From contig CALSTP010000001.1 in the NCBI GenBank assembly GCA_943789305.1, positions 906,178-970,177 of the forward strand: 64,000 nt of DNA. The letters run 5' to 3'. This DNA comes from an uncultured Flavobacteriaceae bacterium. GTDB taxonomy: Bacteria > Bacteroidota > Bacteroidia > Flavobacteriales > Flavobacteriaceae. The notes beneath the pieces were generated by a model. That model had not been told where the DNA came from, ran no database searches, and was given only the letters and a program-made list of their open reading frames with translations. How positions within the stretch are numbered: the stretch's first letter is position 1; each line of letters starts with the position of its first letter. Positions 38,739 to 48,125 of this stretch are shown here, piece after piece. The position numbers and the translations under genes were made by a program.

Positions 38739-41294
38739 TCAATTACTTCCATGTCTTTTATAAAGCTTTTCCGAAGCTTGTAGTAATTTATTTTTAAGGT
38801 CTGGACTCAAGTTTGGATTTGCATTTAAATAGTTTATAACAAGCTCATAAGCCTTTTTTGAGGTGTATTGACCCACCGTTGCATCTAACCATCGTTTTGG
38901 AAAAAAAATATCACCCGTACGTTGAATTTCTTCGAGCAGTTCTAGGCTCAACTCCAGGGTTTTAATTCCTTCTTTTTGTTTTGTGGGGTGATGCATAAAG
39001 GCTGCTGCAGTCTGAACCCAACTTTCTTTTTCTCGATTTACAAGCGATTTAAAAGATTCAAAGTATACTGTTCGAGTTTCTGGATTATTAGAAAGTGCAG
39101 CTTCCATAAATTCAAAGCGTTCTTGTTTGTCAGAATTAGTAAGTTTAGCTTTGGCTTTTTCCAAAATTTCTTTTGAATTGGGATGTCCAAACAAGGCCAG
39201 TGTTTGTGCTAAAGAAGTGTATTCGTCCTGATTCAAAAAAAGTCCTTCAATTGCCACGTCCTCATTCCACAGGCTATACAACTGATTTATTCCATCTGCT
39301 GAATTTGCGATAGAGCGATAGCTGTTGAATATTGTTTTCTTGATGTTTTTCGACGCTTTAGCTTGCAATCTGGATAAGAGCGCATGCTCAATTTTGATTT
39401 GTTGATCTAAATCATTTTCTGGATAGAGGAAATTCCAGAATAAATTTTGGGTTTGATGGGTGATAAGGCGCAAAATCAATTCGTTTTTTTCAGTTTTAAT
39501 TCCATTTAGAAGTAGATCAAAAACCGCTTTGACATCAAGCATGCCCAGCAACATATTTTCATAGGCATTGAGGTATACATGAGCTCGAGACACCTCATTG
39601 TCTATACTTGACACGTATTTTAATTGGCTTTTATTTGTGGGAAAAATACCATAACCAAATCCATTGCTATTGTACAAAATCTGATTTGGTTTGTTGAGAC
39701 CAATTGCATCTGAAAGCTCTATCACTTGTTTATTGCTCAATACTTTAAAAGTTTTTGTATCGTTGGGATAAACTAGGTTAATTTCGAAAGATTGTGGCCA
39801 AATTTTGTTGGAACCATCCTCTGCCTTTTGATGCAGTTCAAAACGTTTAATGGTATTGTTTTCATCATAAACAATGTGATCTGAAAAAATAGGACGCCCA
39901 GAGGAATTAACCCATACCTTGCTCCATTTTTTAATGTCCAATGCAGTTTTTTGGTCCATGATATTGACTAAGTCATTCCAGTCAGCATTGCTGTTTTCAA
40001 AGTGATCGATGTAGGTTTGAACCCCTGCTTTGAAATCATTTTCTCCAATAATTTGTTCCAATTGTCGCATCATAATAGGAGCTTTATTGTAGATTATACT
40101 TCCATAAAGTGATCCAGCACGCTCCAAATTATCAAGTTCTTGTCGAATGGGGTTACTTCCTAGAGTTCGATCAACACCATAGGCACTTGGGTAATGAGAA
40201 GTCAAAAATTGTAGTTCATGATTGATGTTTTTAAAGAGGGGATTTACAATTTTACCCGCCATAAAATTTGCAAAAACTTCTTTCATCCAAACATCATTGA
40301 ACCAATTCATTGTAACTAAGTTTCCAAACCACATATGAGCACTTTCATGGGCAATTAATTTTGCTCTGGATAATTTTTGAGCCTGTGTAGCATTTTCATC
40401 TAAAAACAAGATAGATTCTCTGTATTGAATTGCCCCTGTATGTTCCATGCCTCCGTATTGAAAACCGGGGATAGAAGCAAAATCAATCTTTTGAAAAGGA
40501 AAGGGTTTCCCAGTATAGTTTTGTAAATAATTCAGGGAAGCGTTGTGTAAACGGAAGATTTCAGGTATACTGATGCTTGTTTTATTAACGTCTGTTTCTC
40601 GGTAACGAAAATCCATATTATAAGTGGATACCTGAGCCAATTGGGAATTAAATTTACCAGCAACAAATGAAAAAAGGTAGGTGCTCATCAAATCACTTTC
40701 TTTAAACTTATAGTTTGTATAAACTCCATCTTTAACCAACAATTCTAAGTGAGAACTTGACAGAACATTCCATTCTTTAGGAACTTTAACACTGAGCTTA
40801 AAGGTTGCTTTAAGGTTGGGTTGATCGAAACAGGGAAATAAGGTTCTTGCCCGATCGGGAACCAATAAGGTATAGAGGAAATCATCATTACGATTTAGGG
40901 ATAAATCTCCAGCCTGAAACTCAATTTTAACCCGATTAACTCCTAATACAAAATATTGCTGAGGAATAACAAGGTGTTCATTTTCATGTATAATATTGAT
41001 TACTTGGCCATTTACATTAAGGTATTTTAAATGTGATGTATCTTCTTTGAAATCGAGATATAGGGGGTTAGTAAGGTCGTGAAGGGTTAGGGTAAGGTTT
41101 AACTCAGAAAAAATTGGATCTTCTTTTTTTAGCGGCACCAAAAAGCTCAGCTGATAATTTACATCTGAAATTTGCTCTACACGATATTGAGCTAAATCCA
41201 TGGCAACACCAGTAGTGTTGTCTAACTTTTCATATTGTGAACACGAAACTATAAACAGGTAAACGGAAGAAAGGTAAAAAATAAGTTTTTTCAT
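38739..41294 (-). CDS. Peptidase M1 family aminopeptidase, lipoprotein
   Basis: 851 residues. A type II signal with IVSC (Cys18) indicates a lipoprotein, probably in the outer membrane or facing the periplasm. The substrate-recognition motif is GGMEHTGAI (about residue 281; consensus GAMEN). The zinc site is AHESAHMWFGNLVT (HExxH, about 315) with the third ligand Glu in WMKEVFANFMA. An N-terminal saddle domain and a C-terminal helical (ERAP1-like) domain flank it. It releases N-terminal amino acids from peptides. Downstream of a frameshifted araC but separated by a putative terminator. Confidence 0.92.
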   Translation of the reverse strand: MKKLIFYLSSVYLFIVSCSQYEKLDNTTGVAMDLAQYRVEQISDVNYQLSFLVPLKKEDPIFSELNLTLTLHDLTNPLYLDFKEDTSHLKYLNVNGQVINIIHENEHLVIPQQYFVLGVNRVKIEFQAGDLSLNRNDDFLYTLLVPDRARTLFPCFDQPNLKATFKLSVKVPKEWNVLSSSHLELLVKDGVYTNYKFKESDLMSTYLFSFVAGKFNSQLAQVSTYNMDFRYRETDVNKTSISIPEIFRLHNASLNYLQNYTGKPFPFQKIDFASIPGFQYGGMEHTGAIQYRESILFLDENATQAQKLSRAKLIAHESAHMWFGNLVTMNWFNDVWMKEVFANFMAGKIVNPLFKNINHELQFLTSHYPSAYGVDRTLGSNPIRQELDNLERAGSLYGSIIYNKAPIMMRQLEQIIGENDFKAGVQTYIDHFENSNADWNDLVNIMDQKTALDIKKWSKVWVNSSGRPIFSDHIVYDENNTIKRFELHQKAEDGSNKIWPQSFEINLVYPNDTKTFKVLSNKQVIELSDAIGLNKPNQILYNSNGFGYGIFPTNKSQLKYVSSIDNEVSRAHVYLNAYENMLLGMLDVKAVFDLLLNGIKTEKNELILRLITHQTQNLFWNFLYPENDLDQQIKIEHALLSRLQAKASKNIKKTIFNSYRSIANSADGINQLYSLWNEDVAIEGLFLNQDEYTSLAQTLALFGHPNSKEILEKAKAKLTNSDKQERFEFMEAALSNNPETRTVYFESFKSLVNREKESWVQTAAAFMHHPTKQKEGIKTLELSLELLEEIQRTGDIFFPKRWLDATVGQYTSKKAYELVINYLNANPNLSPDLKNKLLQASEKLYKRHGSN

Positions 41295-41341
41295 GCTTAC
41301 TTTAAAAGAACTAAGTTATGAGTTTTTTAATATATTTTTAA

Positions 41342-41362
41342 AAAGAAATACAGTAGTGTATT
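41342..41362 (-). terminator. Possible weak terminator after the araC-type gene
   Basis: On the minus strand, AATACA-CTAC-TGTATT is followed by TCTTTTT a few bases after the AraC stop. The stem is short and AT-rich, so it could instead be chance or an operator of the aminopeptidase gene. Confidence 0.35.
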
Positions 41363-41368
41363 CTTATT

Positions 41369-42209
41369 TCATAAATATCGGTTTCTAAAATCACTTGGAT
41401 TTTCTTGGCTTATTTTTTTGAACGTTCGGTTGAAATAGGATAGACTTTCAAAACCGGAATTAAAACAAGCATCACCCACACTTTGTCCTAACATTAAAAG
41501 TCTTTTGGATTGGCTTATTCGATAACGATTTAGAAATTCAACAAAGGTGTATTGGCTGACTTTTTTAAAATACCTACAAAAAGCTTCCTTAGAAAGATTG
41601 CTAATTTCTGCAACTTGCTCAAGAGTTATTTTTTGATGGTAGTTTTTATCCACAAAAGCATAAATTTTTCTGAGTCTCCCTTGGTCACGTTCACTGTATT
41701 TATTCCTATAGCGCTGCTGGTGTAACAATTTTACATTTTGGGTTTCTGCCAGTATTTCAAGGATTTCAAGGATTTGGATGTATTGTTCAAAAGGTTTAAG
41801 GTTTTCTAATTGGAATAATTTTTTCCCAATGTATTTTTTAATTTTTCCATGAAAAGCCAATCCATGTTTAGATTGTTCAAATAGCTGGGCTAATGAAGAT
41901 AATTCTGGAGTCCCTCTGAAAATGAGACTCAAAGAAGTCTTTTTTAAAATGAACAACTACTTTTTGATATTCTGTTTTAATCCCATAATCAAAATTTAAA
42001 TGGGGTATATTGGAGCCAATCAAAGTTAAATCAGATTCCTCATAAGTAGAAATATGATCTCCAATGTGTCGAGTACCTTTCATGGCTTCAATGTAAACCA
42101 GCTCATATTCAGGATGAAAGTGCCAATAAAATAAATCACTCAGACGTGGGTTAAACATCAGGCTAAATGAGCTGTCTTTACTGCTGATTGCCTCAAGCTG
42201 AATTTTCAT
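41369..42209 (-). pseudogene. AraC-family transcriptional regulator, single frameshift
   Basis: Two overlapping frames form one AraC protein. The 5' part (from 42209) has a cupin sensor domain: FYWHFHPEYELVYIEAMKGTR and SNIPHLNFDYG, then VVVHFKKDFFESHF. The 3' part has RGTPELSSLAQLFEQS and the AraC DNA-binding domain: ITLEQVAEISNLSKEAFCRYFKKV and VGDACFNSGFESLSYFNRTFKK. Removing one base from the A4 run at 41919-41922 would give a continuous frame of 279 residues, a normal length. It may be a recent mutation or a sequencing error. Divergent from the phytanoyl-CoA dioxygenase-like gene, which it may regulate. Confidence 0.85.
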
Positions 42210-42340
42210 AATTTTTATGAATTAAGGATAAATTCTATAATTTAGTCAATATTGTTCAAATATCAGCCAAGTTAATTAAAAAAGCATGGATGATAATTAA
42301 GGAACTTTGTTCAAAATTTAGAATATAAATTCACATTAAG

Positions 42341-43321
42341 ATGAAACAAAAAATCCCCTATACAACCAACAATCATTTAGTTAATGAACACAAAGATATC
42401 CCTGGAAACCCTTCTGTTGCAAAAAGCAGTTCAGTGTCCTTACGAACAGAAGCTACTTTCGATAGTCTCAGGGTATTAACAATAGAGCAATGGGAGTTTT
42501 GGAGAGATCAAGGGTATGTAGTCATAAAAAATGCGGTCCCAGCAAATCAAGTGAAACAAACTGCAAATTTTCTTTGGGAATTTGAAGACAAAAAAGCAGA
42601 TGATAAATCTAGTTGGTATACTGCACAACGAGCCGAAATGCAAATGAAGGAATTGGCAGGAACTGGAATGGTCGAAGCATACAACAATCAACATCTTTGG
42701 AATAACCGTCAAACCCAAAAAGTATATGATGCATTTGTTGACATATGGGGTACTGAGCGTTTATGGGTATCAATAGATCGTGCCAACCTGAACTTTCCGA
42801 TTCGTCCAGGGTTTGAGTACAAAGGATTTATCCATTGGGATTATGATCCAGAAACCAAACCTCAAAATGTTCAAGGTGTTTTGGCTTTAGACGATCAAAC
42901 CGATGATCAAATGGGTGGTTTTCAATGCATTCCATGGCTTTATCAAAATTACGATACTTGGAAATTGACACAGCCTGAAGATCGAAACCGGTTTAAACCA
43001 GACATTTCAGGTTTAGAAGATAAGCTGGTCAAAGTAAAGATGGAAGCTGGAGATTTGTTGATTTTTAATAGCTCACAACCTCATGGAATACGACCCAATA
43101 ATTCTAAGGACAAGGTTAGGATAGCTCAATATTTATCAATGATGCCTGCACAAGAAGAGGAATCGGATTTGGTAAACTGGCGAATCAACTCTTGGAAGAA
43201 TCGTATTGCCCCAGAAGGTCATGCATTTCCGGGTGACCCTAGAAAAAAAGAACAAACGCACTATGAGAAGGCTGAACTATCAGAACTGGGTCAGAAATTA
43301 TTAGGTCTTAAAAAATGGTAA
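42341..43321 (+). CDS. Phytanoyl-CoA dioxygenase (PhyH) family protein
   Basis: 326 residues of the Fe(II)/2-oxoglutarate oxygenase superfamily. The segment WRDQGYVVIKNAVP (about residues 53-66) opens the fold. FIHWDYDPE carries the first His and Asp (about residues 164-166), MEAGDLLIFNSSQPHGI the second His, and KDKVRIAQYLSM the Arg that binds 2-oxoglutarate. The substrate is unknown; bacterial members hydroxylate diverse small molecules. Its promoter region is shared with the divergent araC-type regulator. It stands alone, 86 bp before menI. Confidence 0.82.
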   Translation: MKQKIPYTTNNHLVNEHKDIPGNPSVAKSSSVSLRTEATFDSLRVLTIEQWEFWRDQGYVVIKNAVPANQVKQTANFLWEFEDKKADDKSSWYTAQRAEMQMKELAGTGMVEAYNNQHLWNNRQTQKVYDAFVDIWGTERLWVSIDRANLNFPIRPGFEYKGFIHWDYDPETKPQNVQGVLALDDQTDDQMGGFQCIPWLYQNYDTWKLTQPEDRNRFKPDISGLEDKLVKVKMEAGDLLIFNSSQPHGIRPNNSKDKVRIAQYLSMMPAQEEESDLVNWRINSWKNRIAPEGHAFPGDPRKKEQTHYEKAELSELGQKLLGLKKW

Positions 43322-43407
43322 GTTTACTGGCTTAGATTTTAATTCATTTGGCGTTTTAATACGATTTTCCTAATTCATTTTTTTTAGATTTTGTATTTTT
43401 ACTCCTC

Positions 43408-43824
43408 ATGGAAAAAAATCAATTACTTGAAATGATGAATGGGTCTAAACAAGACTCGTTGATGAAAACCTTAGATTTTGAATTTGTTGATGCAGGGGAT
43501 GATTTCTTAATTGCTCGAATGCCTGTGACTCCAAAAGTCCATCAACCCGATGGGGTATTGCATGGAGGGGCAACTTTTGCTTTGGCAGAAAGCGTTGGAA
43601 GTGCTGCGGCTTATTTGTTCAACAAGTCCAAAAGTCCTATGGTTAGAGGTATTGAGATGTCTGGAAATCATTTAAAAGGAATAAGTGAGGGATATGTGTA
43701 TGCGAGGGCTCAAGCATTGCACAATGGCCGAACGACTCAAGTATGGGAAATAAAAGTAACCAACGATGATGGAGACCTAATTTCAAGTTGTAAACTCACT
43801 ACAATCACTTTACCCAAGAAATAA
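43408..43824 (+). CDS. menI: 1,4-dihydroxy-2-naphthoyl-CoA thioesterase (hotdog family)
   Basis: 138 residues, single hotdog fold of the PaaI/YdiI group. The active-site segment LHGGATFALAESVGSAAAYL (about residues 51-70) contains the catalytic Glu in the ALAES pattern, as in E. coli MenI. HPV-type RVTP variation and HNGRTTQVWEIKV complete the fold. Its ATG-TAA junction with menF (no spacer) and its place at the head of the men cluster support hydrolysis of DHNA-CoA rather than another thioester. The broad PaaI family makes sequence alone ambiguous. Confidence 0.78.
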   Translation: MEKNQLLEMMNGSKQDSLMKTLDFEFVDAGDDFLIARMPVTPKVHQPDGVLHGGATFALAESVGSAAAYLFNKSKSPMVRGIEMSGNHLKGISEGYVYARAQALHNGRTTQVWEIKVTNDDGDLISSCKLTTITLPKK

Positions 43825-44853
43825 ATGCTCAAACATTTAAAAGACCTACAAGATAAAAAAGTAGCCTTTGCAGTTTACAAACTTCCAAATTCAGACGAAG
43901 TAAAACTTTTTTATCAAAAAAATGATGAACTTCATTTAACCTTTGATTTTTCAGAAACAGGTTTTTTAATGGCCCCCTTTGCCGAAACTGATTTTTACAG
44001 TTTCATTCCCAGTACTTACCAAGATTCGTTTACAATTACTTCCGATGAACCTGTCTCTGATAAAAAAGGAATTCTTAACGAGGATAATAAAGAATTTTTT
44101 ATTGATTTAGTAAATCAAGCCAAACAAAAGCTGGAGCAAACAGAATTACAAAAAGTGGTTATTTCAAGAGCAATAGATTACAAAGTCCCCGATAAAAACC
44201 CGCTCAAAACCTTTCAGAATTTACTTAAATTATATTCCAATGCTTTTGTGTATCTCTGGCATCACCCACAGACTGGGTGTTGGATGGGAGCAACTCCCGA
44301 ACGTTTTGTCAATTTAAATAAAGGTGTTTTGAGGACTACTGCTTTGGCAGGAACAACGCAAGTTGAGGAGGGTAAAGCTGCAAAATGGTCGGACAAGGAA
44401 ATCGAAGAACAACAACTGGTTACAGATTACATCAAAGCTTCTTTAGTTAAACTGATACCCGATCTAAAGGTTGATGTAGGAGTTTTGGACTCAATTCGTG
44501 CTGGGGCTTTATGGCATTTAAAAACAGATATAAAAGCAAGGCATCAAAATTTAAACTTGCTAAATGTCATAAAAACATTGCACCCAACTCCAGCAGTAGG
44601 GGGAGTTCCCAAAGAAAAAAGCCTAACTTTTATCAATGAAAACGAAGGATATGACCGAAAATTTTACACCGGTTTTTTGGGACCTTTTATTGCAAATAAA
44701 CAAGCCGACTTTTATGTTAATTTGCGTTGTGCAGAATTTACTTCAATCGGATACAAGGTTTATGTAGGAGCAGGTATTACCTCAAAGAGTATGCCCGAAT
44801 CAGAATGGCAAGAAACACAACGAAAAGCAAATACTTTTTGTAAAGCTCTTTGA
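43825..44853 (+). CDS. menF: Isochorismate synthase
   Basis: 342 residues of the chorismate-utilising family. KVVISRAIDYKVP, GCWMGATPERFVNL (about 150), LRTTALAGT, LHPTPAVGGVPKE (about 251) and RKFYTGFLGPF are characteristic motifs; acidic residues around the last blocks bind Mg. It turns chorismate into isochorismate, the first committed step to menaquinone. It begins at the base after the menI stop; menD follows after 54 bp. Confidence 0.92.
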   Translation: MLKHLKDLQDKKVAFAVYKLPNSDEVKLFYQKNDELHLTFDFSETGFLMAPFAETDFYSFIPSTYQDSFTITSDEPVSDKKGILNEDNKEFFIDLVNQAKQKLEQTELQKVVISRAIDYKVPDKNPLKTFQNLLKLYSNAFVYLWHHPQTGCWMGATPERFVNLNKGVLRTTALAGTTQVEEGKAAKWSDKEIEEQQLVTDYIKASLVKLIPDLKVDVGVLDSIRAGALWHLKTDIKARHQNLNLLNVIKTLHPTPAVGGVPKEKSLTFINENEGYDRKFYTGFLGPFIANKQADFYVNLRCAEFTSIGYKVYVGAGITSKSMPESEWQETQRKANTFCKAL

Positions 44854-44893
44854 ATAATTTTTCAATAAACACTATCCAATCTTTGTTGTTTTG

Positions 44894-44901
44894 TATTTTT
44901 G
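44894..44901 (+). promoter_or_regulatory. -7 element TATTTTTG immediately before menD
   Basis: Exact TAnnTTTG match, ending 6 bp before the menD ATG at 44908. If used, the transcript would begin at or next to the start codon (leaderless or near-leaderless). No TTTG box is seen at the usual upstream spacing. A related TTTTGTATTTTT string precedes menI. Confidence 0.35.
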
Positions 44902-44907
44902 TAAGCA

Positions 44908-46686
44908 ATGAAAAATATCCCAAAGCAGTTTTACTCTGAAATTCCTTTAGCTCAGACTGTGGTTAATTTTTGTTTCCTTAAGAAAATTCAGCATATTGTT
45001 ATATCACCGGGTTCTAGAAATGCTCCCTTGACCCAAGGATTTACTCAAAACAGTTTTTTTAATACATACAGTATTGTAGATGAACGTTCAGCAGCTTTTT
45101 TTGCTTTAGGCTTGGCACAGCAACTAAATCACCCCGTTGCAGTTGTTTGTACTTCGGGTTCTGCATTGCTCAATTACTATCCAGCAGTTTCCGAAGCTTT
45201 TTATAGTGATATTCCTTTGGTGGTTATATCAGCTGATCGATTGCCTCACCGAATTGATATTGGTGATGGACAAACCATACGTCAGCCTGAGGTTTTTGAA
45301 CCCCATTTAGAGGCTGCTGCCTATCTCATACCGGATGTATGCCATGCAACCGATACTTTGTTGCAAAATCCAATGCAGGAACTAATTTCAAAGAATGCAT
45401 CAAAGAGTGATTTGTTAAGTAAACAAGAAGAAATTCAAAAAACAAATGAAAAGCTTATAAACTCTGTATTGAATAAATCCATCAGCAATTCAGGACCAGT
45501 TCATCTTAATGTACCCTTAGAAGAACCCTTGTATGGAACCACTAATATTGAAATTGTACCAAAAAATATAAGTACGTTTGATTCTCCAAAAATTATTAAA
45601 CCTCCGACGTTATTAGTTGATACTTGGAACTCTTCAAAGAAAAAAATAATATTGGTGGGTGTATTGGCTCCTAATTCAATCTCAGATGAAATTCAGCAAT
45701 ATTGGGCAAATGATCCCTCCATTGTTGTGTTAACCGAAAAAACTTCAAACTTAAAACACCCCAATTTTATTGACGCAATTGATTCTTTAATTGCACCTAT
45801 AGAAAATAAGAATGACGATATATTAGAACAACTTCAACCCGACTTATTAGTTTCAATAGGAGGGATGATTGTTTCAAAAAAAATAAAAAATTACCTTCGA
45901 AAATACCCTCCTAAACAACATTGGCACATTCACCCCAAAAAAGCATACAACACTTTTTATATTTTGACCGATCACATTAAAATGAATCCTCAAAGTTTTT
46001 TTGAACACCTTCAAAACAATACCAAAAATTTTGCAGAAAGTTCCTATGCCAAAAGCGTGTTATCGTTGTACAAACAAAACCAATTGAAAGGTTCAGATTA
46101 TCTCAAACAAATTTCGTTTTCAGATTTAAAAGCTTTTGAGATTATCTTTAAATATATTCCTGATTTGATGCAACTTCAGTTAGCCAATAGTTCAACCATC
46201 CGATATGCACAATTATTTGATTTACCAAAAACTGTTAGTGTTTTTTGTAATCGAGGAACTAGTGGTATAGATGGCAGCAGTTCTACAGCAATAGGAGCAG
46301 CTTATATTTCAAACAACCCCACCCTATTGATTACTGGAGATTTAAGTTTTTTTTATGACATCAATGCCTTGTGGAATAACTATTGGAAGCCTGATTTTAG
46401 AGTCATCATCATCAACAATCAGGGAGGAGGTATTTTTCGAATTTTACCCGGCCAAAAAGATACTCCAGTCTATGATCAATATTATGAAACGATTCATCAC
46501 AGAAACGCTAAAAATCTCTCTAAATCTTTTAATCTTGATTACACCAGCATTCACTCAGGAAGACGATTAAAAAGAAAGTTAAAATCTTTTTTTAAAACTT
46601 CAAATAAACCACGAGTAATGGAAATATTTACCCCGAGAAAAAGTAACGATCAAATTTTGTTGGATTACTTTAAAGCCATGTACTAA
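44908..46686 (+). CDS. menD: SEPHCHC synthase
   Basis: 592 residues, thiamine-diphosphate enzyme that joins isochorismate and 2-oxoglutarate-derived succinate semialdehyde to give 2-succinyl-5-enolpyruvyl-6-hydroxy-3-cyclohexene-1-carboxylate. SPGSRNAPLTQGF (about residue 31), VDERSAAFFALGLAQ (catalytic Glu near 56), CTSGSALLNYYPAVSEA and SADRLPHRIDIGDGQTI mark the N-terminal domain. GTSGIDGSSSTAIGAAY and LLITGDLSFFYDINALWN (TPP/Mg site near 475) are C-terminal. Confidence 0.95.
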   Translation: MKNIPKQFYSEIPLAQTVVNFCFLKKIQHIVISPGSRNAPLTQGFTQNSFFNTYSIVDERSAAFFALGLAQQLNHPVAVVCTSGSALLNYYPAVSEAFYSDIPLVVISADRLPHRIDIGDGQTIRQPEVFEPHLEAAAYLIPDVCHATDTLLQNPMQELISKNASKSDLLSKQEEIQKTNEKLINSVLNKSISNSGPVHLNVPLEEPLYGTTNIEIVPKNISTFDSPKIIKPPTLLVDTWNSSKKKIILVGVLAPNSISDEIQQYWANDPSIVVLTEKTSNLKHPNFIDAIDSLIAPIENKNDDILEQLQPDLLVSIGGMIVSKKIKNYLRKYPPKQHWHIHPKKAYNTFYILTDHIKMNPQSFFEHLQNNTKNFAESSYAKSVLSLYKQNQLKGSDYLKQISFSDLKAFEIIFKYIPDLMQLQLANSSTIRYAQLFDLPKTVSVFCNRGTSGIDGSSSTAIGAAYISNNPTLLITGDLSFFYDINALWNNYWKPDFRVIIINNQGGGIFRILPGQKDTPVYDQYYETIHHRNAKNLSKSFNLDYTSIHSGRRLKRKLKSFFKTSNKPRVMEIFTPRKSNDQILLDYFKAMY

Positions 46687-46744
46687 AAACTTGTATTTTT
46701 AAAAAATAATTCCACATTAACAGAAAAATAATTAAAATTTATTT

Positions 46745-47566
46745 ATGAAAACAGTCGTTTGGGAACCTCTGAAAGAATATTCAGATATATTATTTGAAAT
46801 CCATAAAGGCATCGCTAAAATAACAATTAATCGACCTGATGTTTACAATGCATTTCGTCCAGAAACCAATAATCAAATGCTTGAAGCAATGGACATCTGT
46901 CGAGAACGCAATGACATCGATGTTATTGTATTTACGGGAATGGGTGATAAAGCCTTTTGTAGTGGAGGAGATCAAAATGTAAAAGGTGTTGGAGGTTATG
47001 TTGGTGAGGATGGAGTTCCTCGTTTGAATGTCCTTGATTTACATAAGAAAATACGTGAAATCCCAAAGCCAGTAATCGCAATGGTAAATGGATATGCAAT
47101 CGGAGGTGGACATGTTCTGCATGTTGTTTGTGATTTGACTATTGCTAGCGAAAATGCGATATTTGGTCAAACAGGACCCAAGGTAGGTAGCTTCGATGGT
47201 GGTTTTGGGTCATCTTATTTAGCTCGCCATGTTGGGCAAAAGAAAGCTCGTGAGATTTGGTTTTTATGCCAGCAATATTCTGCCAAGGAAGCTGAAGAAA
47301 TGGGCATGGTCAATAAAGTAGTTCCACTTGAAGAACTTGAATCTACTGTAATAGAATGGTGTCAAATCATGCAAAAAAGAAGTCCATTAGCATTGCGCAT
47401 GGTAAAACGGTGTTTGAATGCTGAATTGGATGGTCAACACGGACTCATGCAATTGGCTGGCGATACAACCTTGATGTATTATCTTATGGACGAAGCACAA
47501 GAAGGTAAAAACGCTTTTTTAGAGCGAAGAGATCCTAACTTTAAACAATACCCTAAATTTCCCTAA
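46745..47566 (+). CDS. menB: 1,4-dihydroxy-2-naphthoyl-CoA synthase
   Basis: 273 residues, crotonase fold. [31 protein letters not shown] (about residue 79), [18 protein letters not shown] (oxyanion hole) and [18 protein letters not shown] are typical MenB segments; the SFDGG context resembles bicarbonate-dependent type I enzymes. Closes the second ring from O-succinylbenzoyl-CoA. The gene lies 58 bp after menD. A SPOR-domain gene follows after 11 bp. Confidence 0.95.
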   Translation: MKTVVWEPLKEYSDILFEIHKGIAKITINRPDVYNAFRPETNNQMLEAMDICRERNDIDVIVFTGMGDKAFCSGGDQNVKGVGGYVGEDGVPRLNVLDLHKKIREIPKPVIAMVNGYAIGGGHVLHVVCDLTIASENAIFGQTGPKVGSFDGGFGSSYLARHVGQKKAREIWFLCQQYSAKEAEEMGMVNKVVPLEELESTVIEWCQIMQKRSPLALRMVKRCLNAELDGQHGLMQLAGDTTLMYYLMDEAQEGKNAFLERRDPNFKQYPKFP

Positions 47567-47577
47567 ATTAATTTGAC

Positions 47578-48117
47578 ATGCCTTTTATTGATGAAAATAA
47601 AATAGCTGAACTCTATAAGGAAGTTGATGACTTAAGAAATTCTTCTACCTACTTCCAAGACCTTTATTTGAAGTCTAAAAAGAAAATTTCTAAAAGCACT
47701 TTTTATAAAAACCTTTCGATAATTGTTTTTTTAACTCTTCTTTTTGTTATAACCGTTTGGACATATGAATCTAGCTCAGAAAAAGTAATTACCTCTAAAG
47801 TTGATAAGACCACTAGTATTCCTAACCTAAATAAAAACAATGACATCATCCCTGCTGAATTCAATAAAAACCTTCGGATTAAAAGAATTTATACCGTGCA
47901 AATTGCCGCAACCAAAAATGATCCATTTTTATTGTTTTCAAAAGATTTAGTGAATTTCAAAAAGACAAAAAGTAAAGAATATAATCGCTATTCACTAGGA
48001 AATTTTAAAACTAAAGAAGAAGCAGAAGATTTTAAAAAAGAGATTATTAAATTAGGAATTAAAGATGCATGGGTAGTTGCTTATGAAAACGATAAACGCA
48101 TAATTTTGAATGAATGA
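47578..48117 (+). CDS. Single-pass membrane protein with C-terminal SPOR domain
   Basis: 179 residues. The N-terminal ~45 residues look cytoplasmic and coiled-coil-like (IAELYKEVDDLRNSSTYFQ). One membrane helix follows (FYKNLSIIVFLTLLFVITVW, about 42-61), then a linker and a C-terminal SPOR-like fold: YTVQIAATKNDPFLLF, YSLGNFKTKEEAEDFKKEI and KDAWVVAYEND. SPOR domains bind denuded peptidoglycan at division sites. It lies between menB (11 bp) and menA (8 bp), an unexpected position for a cell-envelope protein. Confidence 0.78.
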   Translation: MPFIDENKIAELYKEVDDLRNSSTYFQDLYLKSKKKISKSTFYKNLSIIVFLTLLFVITVWTYESSSEKVITSKVDKTTSIPNLNKNNDIIPAEFNKNLRIKRIYTVQIAATKNDPFLLFSKDLVNFKKTKSKEYNRYSLGNFKTKEEAEDFKKEIIKLGIKDAWVVAYENDKRIILNE

Positions 48118-48125
48118 TTAAATAA

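Noticed and set aside
41877-42209. Programmed ribosomal frameshift in the AraC gene
   Set aside because: The run of six A upstream is not in the phase of a -1 slippery heptamer, and the needed shift is +1; a simple indel is more likely.
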